Of a stretch of DNA of 33,252 bases, positions 17,085 through 24,235 are shown piece after piece. This DNA is from Bryobacterales bacterium (GTDB taxonomy: Bacteria > Acidobacteriota > Terriglobia > Bryobacterales > Bryobacteraceae). The stretch lies in NCBI GenBank assembly GCA_016789785.1, contig JAEUQE010000082.1, positions 1-33,252 of the forward strand. Direction: 5' to 3'. The position numbers and the translations under genes are program-made. How positions within the stretch are numbered: the first letter of the stretch is position 1; each line of letters begins with the position of its first letter. The notes beneath the pieces are model-generated. The model was not told the DNA's origin. It saw nothing but the letters and a program-made list of their open reading frames with translations, and did no database searches.

Positions 17085-17171
17085 TCAAATGCTCAGCCGG
17101 AGTAAACTCAAGAAGCGAGGGACTGTTTTGGTGAGTACGGTCATCAATCGCGGCTTTTGGTAGGTGTCCAT
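17085..17171 (-). other. Short ORF with sequestered start, possible IS end remnant
   Basis: On the minus strand a 28-codon frame (begins MDTYQKPRLMTVLTK) has a good Shine-Dalgarno, GGAGAA, 8 nt before its ATG. The ATG lies within one arm of the 11-bp inverted repeat 17166-17176/17218-17228, so in RNA the start codon would be paired. The product matches nothing I recognise. Insertion sequences often have such leaders, and this may be the start of a deleted transposase; it may also be a chance frame. Confidence 0.3.
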
Positions 17172-17228
17172 CGGGAATTCTCCTTTTCGTGTGCTTGGCG
17201 GCTCACGCTTCGGAGTGTCCCGATGGAC
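17166..17228. repeat. 11-bp perfect inverted repeat with extended stem
   Basis: GTCCATCGGGA (17166-17176) and TCCCGATGGAC (17218-17228) are exact reverse complements. Three more pairs extend the stem outward past one mismatch (AGG/CCT), and CTCC/GGAG pair inside, giving a long imperfect hairpin. It could be the terminal repeats of a tiny non-autonomous element or a leader structure on the minus strand. No target-site duplication is evident. Confidence 0.6.
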
Positions 17229-17256
17229 TCCTGGAAAGGTCAAACTTCTACTGCCA

Positions 17257-17273
17257 CCCCGGCAGAGCCGGGG
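17257..17273. repeat. GC hairpin CCCCGGC-AGA-GCCGGGG
   Basis: A perfect 7-bp GC stem with a 3-nt loop. It lies 29 bp from the larger inverted repeat, in what would be the upstream leader of the minus-strand short frame. There is no T-run, so it is not a typical terminator. I cannot assign it to a named insertion sequence. Confidence 0.5.
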
Positions 17274-17501
17274 GCCTCCCTTGTTAGGCTAGGAGCCCGG
17301 AATACGAGGCTAACAGGCACTCATGATGTGACCCCACACAAGCAGCCTGCGTGCCGTCTCTCTCACCTCTGGATAGTGCTTTTTCGGATTGGAAACCGTC
17401 AGGGAGTCCGCTGAGACAACGGACCCCATGGGGAGGCCGGAGTGCCCCTGCCTCCAACGTAGCGGTTTGCGCCATATGCAGAGTGCTACGCCAAGCAACT
17501 T

Positions 17502-17535
17502 GCGAAGCGACAGTCCGGTAGCGCTGTCGCTTCGC
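17502..17535. repeat. Perfect 12-bp inverted repeat upstream of toroid gene
   Basis: GCGAAGCGACAG and CTGTCGCTTCGC are exact reverse complements separated by 10 nt, ending 33 bp before the ATG at 17569. No T-run follows on either strand. It may be an operator, an mRNA leader hairpin or part of the mobile debris upstream. Confidence 0.6.
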
Positions 17536-17568
17536 GATTCGAAAGCTGATATCGTGTTTACCACTCCG

Positions 17569-19500
17569 ATGAAAACGCTTCTCATCCTGTTGTGTTCCAT
17601 CGTCCCCGCGACGGCTCAAACCGTGCGCCAGGAACTGACGATTTACGTGAAGACGCCGATGCCAGCGCCATCGTGGGCACTGCTCGAACGCGAGATCCTC
17701 CGATACAACTCGATCGCCGTGGAACGCTTTGCCGAGCGCTTCGTGGATGACCGGGGCTATCTGCTGCATACTCCGCGATGGGGCACGCTGGACGGGCCGG
17801 ATGATGCCATTGAAACCTACTGGAACTGGACATTGCTGCACGCGCTTGGCGGATCGGACAACGTGCTGCGTCTGTTCAAGAAGGCTCAGGAAGGGCACTG
17901 GAACCAGTACAACGAAATCCGCACCAAGCTCACCACGTTGGCCGCGAACGGCTCCTATCATCGCGAGTTCATCACGCAGTCCGACTGGTTCCACACAGGC
18001 GAAGGCATGCGCGCGTTTCTGCTGCAGGGACTCTCCGATCCGAACGATGAGTTGTACCGCCAGCGCACCACGCGCTTTGCGGCGATGTACAACGGCGAGG
18101 ATCCCGATGCGCCGAACTACGATCCGGTGAACAAAGTTCTGAAAAGCATCTGGACGGGCAGCAAGGGTCCGATGCTGCGCAAGGCGACCACTTACGATTG
18201 GGTCGGCGATCCGGTGCCTGGCATCTTCCATCTGCTCCACAATCCTGCCGGCAGAGGCAAGATGCTCGATCTGGAGGCGCACTACAAGAAGATGCTCGCG
18301 CATTGCGACGAGTATCTCGATAGCATCGGCGACAACTCACTCAACCTCTCATCCACCATCCTCAATCTCAACGCCTACATGCTGACGGGTGACGAGAAGT
18401 ACCGGCAATATGTGGTCGACTACTCCACCGCATGGAAGCAGCGCACGGAGCAGTCGGGCGGAATGATTCCATCGAACGTCGGCCTGAACGGCAAGCCCGG
18501 CGGCGAGTACAACGGCCAGTGGTGGAAGGGCACCTATGGCTGGAACTTCACCATCTTCGATGGCGAACTGGAGCAGATCGCGCATCGCAACTATTTCACC
18601 GACGGCTCGTGGCCGGGATTCGGCAATGCCCTTCTCGCAAGCGGCGACCAGTCCTTCGTGAACGTGCTGCGCCGGCAGATGGATCTCGTCTATGCGCAGA
18701 AGAAGATCGAGAACGGGCAGACGCTGCTGCCGCAGATGTATGGTGATCCGAAGGGCTACAAGTACAACGGAGCGCCCAGTTGGTATCACTACACGAACAA
18801 GCTGAACACGGACCGTCTCATGGAGATCTACATGTGGTCCATGGATCGCAAGGACATGGATCGCATTCCCGTAGCGGCGAAGTTCGAACCATCGAGCGGA
18901 CGCGATGGCTACAGCGAATCGGATCGCACATCGACGTGGCTTGGGTATCTGGAAGGCAAGATCCCCGATTTTCCGGAGCAGGCTCTGCGAGCCGACCTCG
19001 CGCGCATCCGGCGCAAAATGGAGATGATTCGCACGGATCAGACCACCGCGGACACGCGGCTTGCGGACTATCTGCTGGATCTGAATCCGGCGACCACGAA
19101 TGGATTGACGAATCTCGCGCTGGGCGGCTATTTCTCGCGCGGGCGCATTTGGGTGTTGCATAGCCGCTTCCGGTACTTCGATCCCGTAAAGCGGCGGGCA
19201 GGTCTGCCGGACGATGTCGGCGCGCTGGTCAGCAGGCTCTCGGCGGATGGCGCGACTTTGACGCTGGTCAACACGAATCCGGTGGCGGCACGTGAGGTGG
19301 TTGTGCAGGCCGGTGGCTACGGCGAACATCGCTTCGAGGCGGTGACAACGGGTGGCAAGACGACCACGTTCAGCGGCCCGGTGTTCACAGTGCGTCTCGA
19401 TCCGGGCAGTGGCGCGCAGTTCGACCTGAAGATGGCACGATACGCAAGCAGGCCTACCTTCGCGTTCCCATGGGATCGCGGCTGGTATGGCAAGCAATAA
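17569..19500 (+). CDS. Secreted alpha/alpha-toroid-like protein
   Basis: A 643-residue protein with a clear signal peptide (MKTLLILLCSIVPATAQ, cleavage after ATA). The start at 17569 is chosen because it puts the signal peptide at the N-terminus; the frame is open to 17389 but that part is not protein-like. The mature part is helical with repeated WNWTLLHALGG, NLNAYMLTGDEKYRQYV, NGQWWKGTYGWNFTIF and YHYTNKLNTDRLMEIYMWS segments, resembling an (alpha/alpha) toroid. It is followed by a C-terminal beta domain (LTLVNTNPVAAREVVVQ). Glycoside hydrolases and polysaccharide lyases share this architecture, but I cannot identify catalytic residues or a family. It is probably periplasmic or extracellular. 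Confidence 0.82.
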   Translation: MKTLLILLCSIVPATAQTVRQELTIYVKTPMPAPSWALLEREILRYNSIAVERFAERFVDDRGYLLHTPRWGTLDGPDDAIETYWNWTLLHALGGSDNVLRLFKKAQEGHWNQYNEIRTKLTTLAANGSYHREFITQSDWFHTGEGMRAFLLQGLSDPNDELYRQRTTRFAAMYNGEDPDAPNYDPVNKVLKSIWTGSKGPMLRKATTYDWVGDPVPGIFHLLHNPAGRGKMLDLEAHYKKMLAHCDEYLDSIGDNSLNLSSTILNLNAYMLTGDEKYRQYVVDYSTAWKQRTEQSGGMIPSNVGLNGKPGGEYNGQWWKGTYGWNFTIFDGELEQIAHRNYFTDGSWPGFGNALLASGDQSFVNVLRRQMDLVYAQKKIENGQTLLPQMYGDPKGYKYNGAPSWYHYTNKLNTDRLMEIYMWSMDRKDMDRIPVAAKFEPSSGRDGYSESDRTSTWLGYLEGKIPDFPEQALRADLARIRRKMEMIRTDQTTADTRLADYLLDLNPATTNGLTNLALGGYFSRGRIWVLHSRFRYFDPVKRRAGLPDDVGALVSRLSADGATLTLVNTNPVAAREVVVQAGGYGEHRFEAVTTGGKTTTFSGPVFTVRLDPGSGAQFDLKMARYASRPTFAFPWDRGWYGKQ

Positions 19501-19538
19501 ATCGGAAGACACGCGCCGGGCGATGCGAAGATAGAAGT

Positions 19539-20192
19539 GTGTCCTTCCAGTCCGAACTCTCTGAACTGCTGCCCGCATCGGTGCCCAATCGCGACGAGTG
19601 CATCGCGAAGACCGCGCGGCATCTGGAACTGATTGAGGCCGCCAATCAGCAGTTCAACCTGACCCGGATCTCCGGGGAGCGTGACGCCGCCATTAAACAC
19701 ATATGTGACTCGCTGATCCCGTGGCAGTTGTTCGCGGGCGTGGTGGATGTAGTGGACGCGGGCACCGGCGCCGGATTTCCGGGCATTCCGCTCGCGATCG
19801 CGCTGCCGCATGTGCGGTTCACGCTGCTCGAATCGACGCAGAAGAAAACTCGCTTTGTGGAAACGGTAGTAGCGGAATTGCAGTTGGCGAACGTGCGGGT
19901 GTATGCGAGGCGGGCCGAGGAGTGGCTTCGCGGCCAGCGTGTGGATGTGGTGACGGCACGCGCCGTTGCGCCATTGGCGAGAGCGGCTGGCTACTTCGCG
20001 CCCGCGGTGCACGCAGGGAGCCGCGCGTTGCTGTACAAGGGTCCCGATGCCGAAACCGAAATCGCCGAAGCGCTGCCGGAAGCGAGGAAACGCCAACTTC
20101 GCATGCAGGTGGTGTTTCGCTATGATCTGCCGGACGAGGCGGGTACGCGCACGATCGTCGAGATTTCGCGGAAGGCGAAAAACGTACCATAA
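19539..20192 (+). CDS. rsmG: 16S rRNA (guanine-527-N7)-methyltransferase RsmG
   Basis: A 217-residue Rossmann-fold methyltransferase that modifies G527 in the 530 loop of 16S rRNA with S-adenosylmethionine. Motif I DAGTGAGFPGIPLA (about 73-86) binds the cofactor. The N-terminal NLTRISGERDAAIKHICDSL and the later ARAVAPLARAAGYFAP are signature RsmG segments. The start is GTG 19539, 38 bp after the toroid gene; the frame extends further upstream but without the family's sequence. The usual mnmG or parA neighbours are absent here. Confidence 0.95.
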   Translation: MSFQSELSELLPASVPNRDECIAKTARHLELIEAANQQFNLTRISGERDAAIKHICDSLIPWQLFAGVVDVVDAGTGAGFPGIPLAIALPHVRFTLLESTQKKTRFVETVVAELQLANVRVYARRAEEWLRGQRVDVVTARAVAPLARAAGYFAPAVHAGSRALLYKGPDAETEIAEALPEARKRQLRMQVVFRYDLPDEAGTRTIVEISRKAKNVP

Positions 20193-20240
20193 ATTCCAGA
20201 CGGGTTTCCACCGATAGTCGATCAAAAGGAGATCCATCCC

Positions 20241-20624
20241 TTGATCGCAGTACGTGTGGTCGACGAGACTACGTCGGGCGAGCTTGAAGCCGCCGGTGAA
20301 CTTCAATTCAGCACTCCGGTTGTTACGTTGCGCGATCTGATCGCGGAGCGGGTAAAGCAGGAACTGGCGAGCCTCAATCTGGAAGTGCGGCTTGCGCCGG
20401 ACTCGCGAACCGAGACCGAACGGCTGCTCAACGGGCCGGTACGGCACGCGACGCTTGGCATCGATCTCGAAACCCAGGTTCAGCGAGCTTTGCGCAGCTT
20501 TGAATCAAACGGTTTTCTGGTAATCGCGCGGGACCGCCAGTTGACGGACCTTGACGAATGCCTCGACGTTGGCGAACTGCGCGAAGTGCGCTTTCTACGG
20601 CTGACGCCGTTGATTGGAGGTTGA
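20241..20624 (+). CDS. Small putative beta-grasp protein ending in Gly-Gly
   Basis: A 127-residue protein starting at TTG with a strong Shine-Dalgarno (AAGGAGA) 8 nt upstream. I do not recognise a named family, but the layout suggests a ubiquitin/ThiS/MoaD-like beta-grasp fold: a first strand IAVRVVD, second strand GELQFSTPVVT, helix TLRDLIAERVKQELASLN, an inserted segment (about 47-90), a strand FLVIARDRQ followed by LTDLDECL, and a last strand EVRFLRLTPLIGG that ends exactly at the stop. A free C-terminal Gly-Gly after a hydrophobic strand is the hallmark of proteins that are adenylated for sulfur transfer or conjugation. No E1, E2 or JAB-protease gene is in the window. The DUF4132-family gene follows after 4 bp, so the two are one operon. 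The coding call is strong; the fold is inference. Confidence 0.85.
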   Translation: MIAVRVVDETTSGELEAAGELQFSTPVVTLRDLIAERVKQELASLNLEVRLAPDSRTETERLLNGPVRHATLGIDLETQVQRALRSFESNGFLVIARDRQLTDLDECLDVGELREVRFLRLTPLIGG

Positions 20625-20628
20625 GGTC

Positions 20629-22761
20629 ATGTTCATTATGCCGGAAGAGATGCGGGGTATGACGCCGCCCAAGAATGCCAGCGAAGATGAATTGATCTCG
20701 TTCGTGATGCAAGGCATGGAGGCGATGCACGAGGACTCGTTTGCCTATCTTCGCTGGAAGAGCCCGGTCGCACAGGTGCTACGGCGCAAGCTTCCCTTCA
20801 CCGAAAACCAGGTGTTGCAACTGGTTCGCTGGGCGGCGAAGCCGAGGCACGCGTTTCCCTACAAGGGCATTCTGAATGTAGCGGCGGGGATTCGCTGGAC
20901 TCCGGAGTTGGCCGCCGCATTGCGAGCCGTGCGCGCGGGAGTGGATGAGTATGTCGGCGGGACGGAGATGCGCGAAGTGCATGAGCGAATCGACGCGATG
21001 CTGCGCGCAGGGGCGGGCGTGGAGGAGACGCCGAAGACCGTATTTGGGCCGTGGTCGGCTGCGGTAACACCCCTTGTCGAACAGCATCAACTGCACGATC
21101 TCCTGAATCTGGCGCTCTCGCTCAAGCAGAGCGAGCCACCGGCGAAGTGGCGCAAGCAGGCCGCCGAGGCGGTGGCGCGCGCTGGGCACGACCGTCTGCG
21201 GAGTGTGGCGCTGGAATGGCTTGCGTTGGGACCCACGCCCGGGGTGACTGGAGTTCCAATGGACGTGAAGGAGTCAGAGTATGTGAAGAGCATGCTGTGG
21301 CTGCTGCCGCCGGTTGCGGACCGGGAGTTGACGATCGCGCTGGCGAGATTCGCGGAGGCCTGTCTGAAGAAGATCCCGGGCATCGGCGCGGTGTCTCAAA
21401 AAGCGGGCAATGCCTGCGTGAATGTGCTTGCCGCAATCGGGACCGAAGATGCGGTTGCCCAGCTCAGCCGGTTGTCGAGGAGCATTCGTTACGACACGGC
21501 ACAGCGGCTGATCGAAGAGGCGCTTTCGGAGGCGGCTGCCCGCGCGGGCCTTTCGCGCGATGAGCTTGAGGAACGCACCGTGCCGGACGTGGATGAGACC
21601 GACGATTCCCCCAAGGCGCGGAAAGAGAGGGCAGCACTGCTGATCTCGCATACGCTGCGCATTGAGAGGCTGTTGCTCACGCAACGCTCGATTCCCTACG
21701 AGCAGTGGCGCGAGTATTACCTGTATCAACCGTTACTGGCGGACGTGGTGCGGCGGCTGATCTGGGAGTTCGAGACAGATGGCGTGAAGCAGCTTGGGTT
21801 CTGGCGCGATGGGCACATGATTAGCGAGACGGACGCAGAGCTGGCGCTGACCTCGGCGACGAGAGTGCGTCTGTGGCATCCGGCAACGAGCGATCTCTCG
21901 GTGGTGTTCTACTGGCGCTGTTGGCTGGAGGATCGCGGAGTGCGTCAGCCGTTCAAGCAGGCGCATCGGGAAGTGTATCTGCTGACACCGGCGGAGAGCG
22001 AGGCGCGGCATCACTCGATGCGATTCGCCAACCACGTGCTGCGCCAGCATCAATTCCACGCGTTGTGCGAGCGCCGGGGATGGAAGTTCCGGCTGATGGG
22101 TGAGTTCGATTCCCACAACACACCGGAATTGGAGCTGCCGGGTGGACTGCGCGTGACGCTGGAAGTGGAGTTTCCGCGGGAGGCGCATGTGAGCCATCAC
22201 GCGATTTATCTCTACATCGAAACAGGCGCGGCGCGTTTCTGGCAAGGTGGCGAGGTCTGCGATCTCGCCGCGGTGCCGGCGCAGATACTCTCGGAGGCGT
22301 TGCGCGATATCGACCTGTTTGTGGGCGTGTCGAGCGTTGGGAACGTTCCAGAGATGGGCGCCGGGGAGAGCCCGTTTCAACGCTACTGGCATCATTATTC
22401 GTTCGAGTCGGGCGGGCCTTCCGTGGATTGCCGGCGGGACGTGCTGGTGCGTCTGCTGCCGAGGCTTGCCATTGCGCCGCGTTGCGCACTGGAGGAGCGC
22501 TTTCTGGTGGTGCGGGGAGATCGCGCCACTTACCGGATTCATTTGGGAAGCGGAAATGTCCTGATGGAGCCGGGTAGCCGCTATCTCTGCATTGTGCCGG
22601 GCAGTTCTTCCCGCGCCGGCAAGGGCGATGCCTCGCGGGTGGCGCTTCCGTTTGAGGGCGATGAGCAACTCGGGCTGATTCTCAGCGAGGCGTTTCTGTT
22701 GGCGAACGATAAGTCGATCCGCGACCAGAGCATTCTTGCGCAGTTGCCGCCGCTTGGTTGA
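20629..22761 (+). CDS. DUF4132-family protein
   Basis: A 710-residue cytoplasmic protein. The first about 330 residues are helical, HEAT/armadillo-like in texture. From about 340 to the end it has the DUF4132-type block: a helix LISHTLRIERLLLTQRSIP, YLYQPLLADVVRRLIWEF, LWHPATSDLSVV, QPFKQAHREVYLLTPAE, FANHVLRQHQFHALCERRGW, RDIDLFVGVSSVGN and LILSEAFLLANDKSIRD. The family's biochemical role is unknown; members often occur near MoxR-type ATPases and VWA proteins, none of which are here, and no WGR domain is present. ATG 20629 is preceded by GGAGG at 20616-20620, inside the last codons of the Gly-Gly protein gene. ATG 20638 is an alternative start. Confidence 0.82.
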   Translation: MFIMPEEMRGMTPPKNASEDELISFVMQGMEAMHEDSFAYLRWKSPVAQVLRRKLPFTENQVLQLVRWAAKPRHAFPYKGILNVAAGIRWTPELAAALRAVRAGVDEYVGGTEMREVHERIDAMLRAGAGVEETPKTVFGPWSAAVTPLVEQHQLHDLLNLALSLKQSEPPAKWRKQAAEAVARAGHDRLRSVALEWLALGPTPGVTGVPMDVKESEYVKSMLWLLPPVADRELTIALARFAEACLKKIPGIGAVSQKAGNACVNVLAAIGTEDAVAQLSRLSRSIRYDTAQRLIEEALSEAAARAGLSRDELEERTVPDVDETDDSPKARKERAALLISHTLRIERLLLTQRSIPYEQWREYYLYQPLLADVVRRLIWEFETDGVKQLGFWRDGHMISETDAELALTSATRVRLWHPATSDLSVVFYWRCWLEDRGVRQPFKQAHREVYLLTPAESEARHHSMRFANHVLRQHQFHALCERRGWKFRLMGEFDSHNTPELELPGGLRVTLEVEFPREAHVSHHAIYLYIETGAARFWQGGEVCDLAAVPAQILSEALRDIDLFVGVSSVGNVPEMGAGESPFQRYWHHYSFESGGPSVDCRRDVLVRLLPRLAIAPRCALEERFLVVRGDRATYRIHLGSGNVLMEPGSRYLCIVPGSSSRAGKGDASRVALPFEGDEQLGLILSEAFLLANDKSIRDQSILAQLPPLG

Positions 22762-22797
22762 TTGCCGGACTCAACGAACGCCAGATCTTCTCAGTAA

Positions 22798-22956
22798 CGC
22801 AACACCAGTACCGTAAACAAGACAACCTTGTCTGTCTACACGGCGCTCACGCGCGCAGTCGATCAAGTGGTGTTTGCCGGCGACCGGAATGCGCTCTCGA
22901 ATGCCATCCGCGCCGCGCCTCGGTCGCAGATGCGTCAGGTTGGGTTCCGCTTCTGA
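22798..22956 (+). pseudogene. Possible C-terminal remnant of an outer-membrane barrel protein
   Basis: A 52-codon frame without a start codon follows an in-frame stop at 22795. It ends AIRAAPRSQMRQVGFRF. This resembles the terminal strands of acidobacterial TonB-dependent outer-membrane proteins, which close with an RQ(I/V)xFxxxF-type segment and an aromatic residue. The tail of the frame overlaps the converging PIN gene by 22 bp. If real, it is the stump of a deleted gene. The match is by eye and short. Confidence 0.3.
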
Positions 22957-23393
22957 GATGGCGGCGTTTCGTCTTCGAAATACAACTCCACACGATCAGT
23001 CGTCCAGGTCGCGATGCCGCTGCCGAAGAAGTCCTGGTCCTCCGTCCAAATCGGAACGTCTAAGAGCAAGGCCACCGCGACCACCGGCCAGTCTTCCGCA
23101 TCACGCGTCGCCACTCGCCGCCGCGCGAACTGTTCCAGATCCTGGTACAGCGCCCGATGCACCGGCGTCACCAACGCCCGGATCTGCTCGAGCACGTCCG
23201 ATCCCACGGCTGGATCCTCACCTCGACTGGTGAGCACGTCCGGAATGTACTTGCGGGCGTCTTCGAAGCAGACATCGGGCGCGTAGAAATCGGTGGAGTC
23301 CTCGTACGTTTCAAGGAGCGACCGGACGCGCCGTCCGAGGACAGCGCGGATGAGTATGTTCGCGTCCCGCACGAGCCCCTTGCGGGTGCTCAT
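22935..23393 (-). CDS. PIN-domain protein, likely toxin
   Basis: A 152-residue PIN-like ribonuclease. Acidic residues expected in the metal site are present: D10 (VRDANILIRA), E44/D45 (VCFEDARKY), D98/D101 (TRDAEDWPVVAVAL) and D119/D121 (IWTEDQDFFG). The gene starts in an ATGA overlap with the Phd-like gene upstream, the usual order for an antitoxin-toxin pair. The predicted action is RNA cleavage when free of its partner. The block DAEDWPVVAVALLLDVPIWTEDQDF is typical of chromosomal PIN toxins. Confidence 0.87.
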   Translation of the reverse strand: MSTRKGLVRDANILIRAVLGRRVRSLLETYEDSTDFYAPDVCFEDARKYIPDVLTSRGEDPAVGSDVLEQIRALVTPVHRALYQDLEQFARRRVATRDAEDWPVVAVALLLDVPIWTEDQDFFGSGIATWTTDRVELYFEDETPPSQKRNPT

Positions 23394-23653
23394 CGATGCT
23401 TGCGCGCTCGCCAGAGCTTGAAGTCCGCGACGAGTTCATCTTCCGTGATGCCTTTGGCGGCGAGAAGCGTATCCAAGCGCTCCGCAGCTTCCTTCGGCGC
23501 TGCTCGCTCCTCATCGGTACGTCTGCGCCGGGCGGGGATGAAGTACCCGACGGTGTCGCCATGCCGTGTGATCGCCACCGGCGTGTCGCTCTCCAACACG
23601 TACGTCGCGAGCTTCTCGCGGAACTCCCGGATGCCGATTCTCACTGGCTCCAT
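23390..23653 (-). CDS. Phd/YefM-type antitoxin
   Basis: An 87-residue protein. ATG 23653 is chosen over an earlier in-frame GTG/ATG because AGGAG lies 9 nt upstream. The N-terminal domain IREFREKLATYVLE, then TPVAITRHGDTVGYFIPAR, is the Phd/YefM DNA-binding fold, and the C-terminal charged helix (about 45-87) is the expected toxin-binding tail. It overlaps the PIN gene by 4 bp. A perfect inverted repeat 13 bp upstream is the probable operator for autorepression. Confidence 0.87.
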   Translation of the reverse strand: MEPVRIGIREFREKLATYVLESDTPVAITRHGDTVGYFIPARRRRTDEERAAPKEAAERLDTLLAAKGITEDELVADFKLWRARKHR

Positions 23654-23665
23654 GACATGTGCTCC

Positions 23666-23685
23666 TGTGTACCTAGCTGTACACA
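23666..23685. promoter_or_regulatory. Likely operator of the antitoxin-toxin operon
   Basis: TGTGTAC (23666-23672) and GTACACA (23679-23685) form a perfect 7-bp inverted repeat with a 6-nt spacer, just upstream of the antitoxin start on the minus strand. An AT-rich CATAAT sequence next to it could be the -10 box. Position and symmetry fit binding by the Phd-like dimer. Confidence 0.6.
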
Positions 23686-23781
23686 ATTATGCGCCAGCCT
23701 CCGGCTTGGGCGATCCGGCGAAAAGTAGACACTTTGAGCAGGGACAGCCCGGGACACTCATCACAAACAGAGTCGACCATG

Positions 23782-24213
23782 TTAGGTGGCCGTCCGAAAA
23801 CGAAGGCGCGGCGGAGGCGCCAGGCAGAGGAAGTGCAGAAGATCGTTACCCAACGCTTTGGCGCGACCGCGGGCGATGGCAGTTGGGTCGTGCTCGGGGA
23901 CCTGAACGATTTTCTTGACGGGAGTGAGGGAATCGGCGCTGTCGCCAAATGGGACCAGGCAGAGAACGTCCTCGATCGCGCTGACCACGATGAGCGATGG
24001 ACACATTATTTTGAGGGAGAGGACGAGTACCGGCAACTCGATTATCTGATGGTATCCCGGAGTCTCGCCGGCGCCTCGGCGGCCACTCCTCGAATCATTC
24101 GCAAAGGTCTTTCGACGAAGGCCACTCGATTCACTGGCAAGCGATTCCCTGGAGTGACCGCGAAGATTGCGGCCTCCGATCACTGTCCGCTGGTCTTCGA
24201 CCTGACGTTGTAA
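23782..24213 (+). pseudogene. 3' half of an endonuclease/exonuclease/phosphatase-family gene
   Basis: The readable part starts near ATG 23779 (MLGGRPKTKARRRRQAEEV) and runs to the family's C-terminus: WVVLGDLNDFLDG, RWTHYFEGEDEYRQLDYLMVS, RKGLSTKATRFTGKRFPGV and ASDHCPLVFDLTL. These are the GDLND, DYL and SDH motifs of the EEP superfamily. The N-terminal half, with the first metal-binding Asn and Glu, is absent; upstream is the toxin-antitoxin promoter region. A short protein could still be translated, but it would lack half of the active site. Confidence 0.65.
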
Positions 24214-24235
24214 CCCGAATCGGCACCTGGGCGCG

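Larger units (their letters stand above)
17061..17568. other. Palindrome-rich gene-free region
   Basis: About 500 bases between the broken HTH gene and the second toroid-like gene. It holds a 6-bp hairpin (17080-17100, CCGGCT/AGCCGG), a short minus-strand frame with its leader hairpins (17085-17273), and a perfect 12-bp inverted repeat (17502-17535). The mixture looks like debris from a mobile element. No transposase gene is present. Confidence 0.5.

Noticed and set aside
17310..17600. 96-codon minus-strand frame upstream of the toroid gene
   Set aside because: It overlaps the signal-peptide codons of the plus-strand gene and the 12-bp palindrome, with no known motif.
18349..19578. Long minus-strand frame opposite the secreted toroid gene
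   Set aside because: It is His/Arg/Ala-rich shadow sequence without family motifs; the plus-strand gene has a signal peptide and protein-like composition.
23710..23730. GGCGAAAAGTAGACAC sequence resembling IS21/IS481-type ends
   Set aside because: Only one short copy is visible, without a partner end or transposase, so it cannot be called an insertion-sequence scar.
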